A DNA stretch of 64,000 nt from Fimbriiglobus ruber (GTDB lineage Bacteria > Planctomycetota > Planctomycetia > Gemmatales > Gemmataceae), in the NCBI RefSeq assembly GCF_002197845.1, contig NZ_NIDE01000004.1, positions 1,178,001-1,242,000 on the forward strand, given 5' to 3'. The notes beneath the pieces were generated by a model that had not been told where the DNA came from, did not search any database, and saw nothing but the letters and a program-made list of their open reading frames with translations. A program made the translations under genes and the position numbers. This document shows, piece after piece, positions 62,302-64,000 of this stretch; the stretch's first letter is position 1; the number at the start of each line of letters is the position of its first letter.

Positions 62302-62580
62302 CGCATGCCGCGGATCAGTGCCCAGGTCGGGCGCGACCACTGGCCGCAGGTCAATTGTGCGGTGATGGCCGGCGACGGCAGGCGGACCGGCCAGGTGATC
62401 GGGGCGGCCGACCGGATTGTCGGCGAAGCGGTCGCCCGGCCGGTCACGTTCGGCGAGATCTACGCAACCCTCTATCGCAACCTCGGGATCGACGCGAACC
62501 GGGCGACGGTCAACGACCTCGAAGGTCGGCCGCAGCATTTGGTCGAGGACAATTCGGCGCCACTGAAAGAGGTCGTCTGA
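62302..62580 (+). pseudogene. C-terminal fragment of a DUF1501 protein
   Basis: About 91 residues read PRISAQVGRDHWPQVNCAVM, AGDGRRTGQVIGAADRIVGE, ARPVTFGEIYATLYRNLGID and GRPQHLVEDNSAPLKEVV. They match the last part of the planctomycete DUF1501 sulfatase-like protein family, whose members are about 450-500 residues. The part before this is missing; the sequence abuts the transposase relic, so the gene was probably truncated by a transposition or recombination. An ATG at 62305 can open the frame, but the N-terminal domain is gone. Confidence 0.8.
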
Positions 62581-62898
62581 TGAGGTTGGTGGCGCATCGC
62601 TTTGAGCAAGTCGTAACCGGCTGCACTGCGATAATTCGCGGTCGGGCGCGGGGCACGTTGTTGCCCACCGCAATGGTAGAGGACGCTTACGCGTCCGTTT
62701 TTCAACGCATCTTCGCTTTCCCCTTCCGAGAAGCCGGTGCGATAACACCGGCATTATCCCTCCCTACCACTCGCGCGGATCGTATGCGTCGGCACGGATC
62801 GGTTTGCTGAGGATTGCGGGTGATGATTGTGAAAGGTAGAGTCGAAAAAAGGACGTAGGCCACTGATATGACGGTTCGGCTATCTAGAGGGCGTCTCA
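62581..62898. other. intergenic stretch of decayed sequence
   Basis: No gene is supported between the DUF1501 fragment and the next gene. AGAGGGCG at about 62885 is the ribosome binding site of the gene that follows. Confidence 0.4.
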
Positions 62899-63402
62899 AT
62901 GCGGTACACAATCCTGACGGGTGTCATTGCCCTACTGGCTTCGGCTCCGGTCGCAACGGCTCAATCTCCGGCGAAGGAAGCGGGTACTGTCAGCTGGCAA
63001 TATTACTCCGGCACCAGCGCTGTCGGCAGCCCGATCCAGCCGGCGGAAGCGAAAGCGAACATCCGCTGTTCCGTCATTTCCTCGGACGGGGATGGCGACT
63101 GGGTCTGCCTGTACGTGGCCGCGGTTCCCAAGTCCGTATTACCCGGCAACGCGAGTGCGGACACCTGTCGCCCGGTCGGGAAAGACGGAAAGCCGTTCAA
63201 ACTGACTAACACAGCCCTGCTGCCCGATCACGACACCACGCAATTGGTCCCCTTCGACAGCGGCAACACCGAGGCGGCCTACAAATTGGTGATCAAGAAG
63301 GACGGGAGCATCAGCATCGAAACGATCCGGCCCACCTTCGCCGGCGAAACGAGCATGACCGCAGCCGCGTCTGTGTGCTGGTACGTGTCTAAGAAAAAAT
63401 AA
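62899..63402 (+). CDS. secreted hypothetical protein
   Basis: This 167-residue protein has a signal peptide (MRYTILTGVIALLASAPVAT A-Q cleavage) and a mature part beginning QSPAKEAGTVSWQYYSGTSA. It has four Cys residues (IRCSVIS, WVCLYV, ADTCRPV and SVCWYV) that could form two disulfides. AGAGGGCG is eight bases before the ATG. The rest is beta-rich with TNTALLPDHDTTQLVPFDSG. I do not recognise a family. It lies in the low-GC accessory end of the window. Confidence 0.72.
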   Translation: MRYTILTGVIALLASAPVATAQSPAKEAGTVSWQYYSGTSAVGSPIQPAEAKANIRCSVISSDGDGDWVCLYVAAVPKSVLPGNASADTCRPVGKDGKPFKLTNTALLPDHDTTQLVPFDSGNTEAAYKLVIKKDGSISIETIRPTFAGETSMTAAASVCWYVSKKK

Positions 63403-63526
63403 GGCGTATGTTCGAAGTTGAAGCAAAGTATTTCGTATCGGCAGCGAGAGATAAGTTTGCCACGGCATCTTCTGTTGGTGTGAAACAAAGAAACCTGCCA
63501 CTCGGCCTCTCCTTCCTGTGTGGTAG

Positions 63527-63685
63527 GTTCTCGCCGGGTTCGGCCTGGAGACTGTCAAAGCCGTCAAGGAGGTCATCGATACCCGCAGACTTGAACCCAT
63601 TACCGCCGCTATCACCCTCGTGGAAAAATACGGGGTCGGTGGCGTTAATTCGGCCTTGGGGGTCGTGGGGCTGTTCAAAGAGTAG
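63527..63685 (+). pseudogene. start-less coding fragment of about 52 residues
   Basis: Directly after an in-frame TAG, the frame reads GFGLETVKAVKEVIDTRRLE, PITAAITLVEKYGVGGVNSA and LGVVGLFKE then stops. The periodic hydrophobic pattern looks like real protein, but there is no ATG, GTG or TTG at a sensible place and no ribosome binding site. It is probably the tail of a truncated gene. No family is assigned. A terminator follows. Confidence 0.4.
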
Positions 63686-63696
63686 AAACGAATGAG

Positions 63697-63731
63697 CCTC
63701 CCGTATTGGTTATCCGGGAGGTTTCTTTATT
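63697..63731 (+). terminator. Rho-independent terminator
   Basis: A 7-bp stem CCTCCCG/CGGGAGG (63697-63703 and 63715-63721) with an 11-nt loop is followed by TTTCTTTATTT. It is the only canonical terminator with a T-tract that I noted in the window. Confidence 0.7.
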
Positions 63732-63754
63732 TGAGCAACGGCCAACGTATCTAA

Positions 63755-63961
63755 TCACTTCTTTGCCGGTCTCAAGCGGATATTGAGGTCGTATCTTCGC
63801 TTGGGTTGCCAGGTATTGTCTTGATCCAATTTCTGAAATCGTTCCCTGTCCCGTTCAGTTAGAAACCGTGGCGATAGGGACCAATCGGCCTTTAGATAGG
63901 TACAAATTGGGTTAACGGTGTTGGCAAGATAAGCCATTACTACCCAAGCACACATTCCCAT
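63755..63961 (-). CDS. small hypothetical protein
   Basis: The 68-residue product MGMCAWVVMAYLANTVNPIC, then a charged part with FLTERDRERFQKLDQDNTWQ and a basic C-terminus RRYDLNIRLRPAKK, is preceded by GAGGTG about six bases before the ATG. The hydrophobic N-terminus may be a membrane anchor. No family is recognised. The strong ribosome binding site is the main argument for a real gene. Confidence 0.55.
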   Translation of the reverse strand: MGMCAWVVMAYLANTVNPICTYLKADWSLSPRFLTERDRERFQKLDQDNTWQPKRRYDLNIRLRPAKK

Positions 63962-64000
63962 TTTTCACCTCTTTACGACTCCCTCTACCTCGTGACGGTT

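Overview
The window is bacterial chromosome from a high-GC planctomycete, most likely of the family Gemmataceae (Gemmata/Fimbriiglobus-like). The evidence is the gene families: a prepilin-like DUF1559 protein, a PVC-type CxxCH cytochrome with HEAT repeats, a DUF1501 remnant, two Uma2 nucleases, a DUF1080 protein, tetrahydromethanopterin-linked C1 genes (fae, mtdB), lpxB, and large FG-GAP surface proteins. The genus is an inference; no rRNA or tRNA gene was seen.

Layout. 1-1.6 kb: 3' part of an S46 peptidase. 1.8-7.4 kb: an accessory island of visibly lower GC, with an intact ISH3/IS4-like insertion sequence, a large SF1 (UPF1/DNA2-like) helicase and a Uma2 nuclease. 7.9-11.3 kb: a secreted FG-GAP protein with a Gly-Asn-Thr minisatellite. 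11.5-15 kb: ABC-2 permease, then rpsT, tsf and rpsB. 15-18.5 kb: a truncated Gemmataceae-type protein, gluQ, exbD, a frameshifted exbB and a thioesterase. 18.5-25.9 kb: two tandem signal peptidase I paralogues with large inserts, a second Uma2 protein, lepA and a lipase. 26-35.3 kb: a DtxR/MntR-type regulator, lpxB, small conserved proteins, a PQQ-like propeller, a membrane Ser/Thr kinase and a PLP aminotransferase. 35.5-44.3 kb: an RbfA-like protein, prepilin plus lipoprotein, a cupin, a GT39-like membrane glycosyltransferase, hisA, a secreted propeller and a DUF4177-like protein. 44.5-53.5 kb: a GH32 fructanase, lipoproteins (one built of about 24-residue repeats), mtdB, fae and a 1046-residue CxxCH protein. 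53.6-59.8 kb: an orphan antitoxin, a secreted STN-like protein, a LigD phosphoesterase-like protein, smpB, a glycosyltransferase and a DUF1080 protein. 59.8-64 kb: an IS66 element with 8-bp target duplications, followed by a graveyard of gene fragments and two small genes.

The most unusual signal is a pair of about 320-bp intergenic repeat elements (17704-18025 and 49268-49588). They share a 133-bp core that is identical but in opposite orientation between the same arms. Each copy lies upstream of a minus-strand gene (exbB, mtdB), so either an invertible or a modular recombining element is possible. Two reading-frame breaks (exbB and the IS66 transposase) both lie in G/C homopolymers and would each be repaired by one extra base, so assembly error must be considered. 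Long perfect hairpins separate many transcription units.
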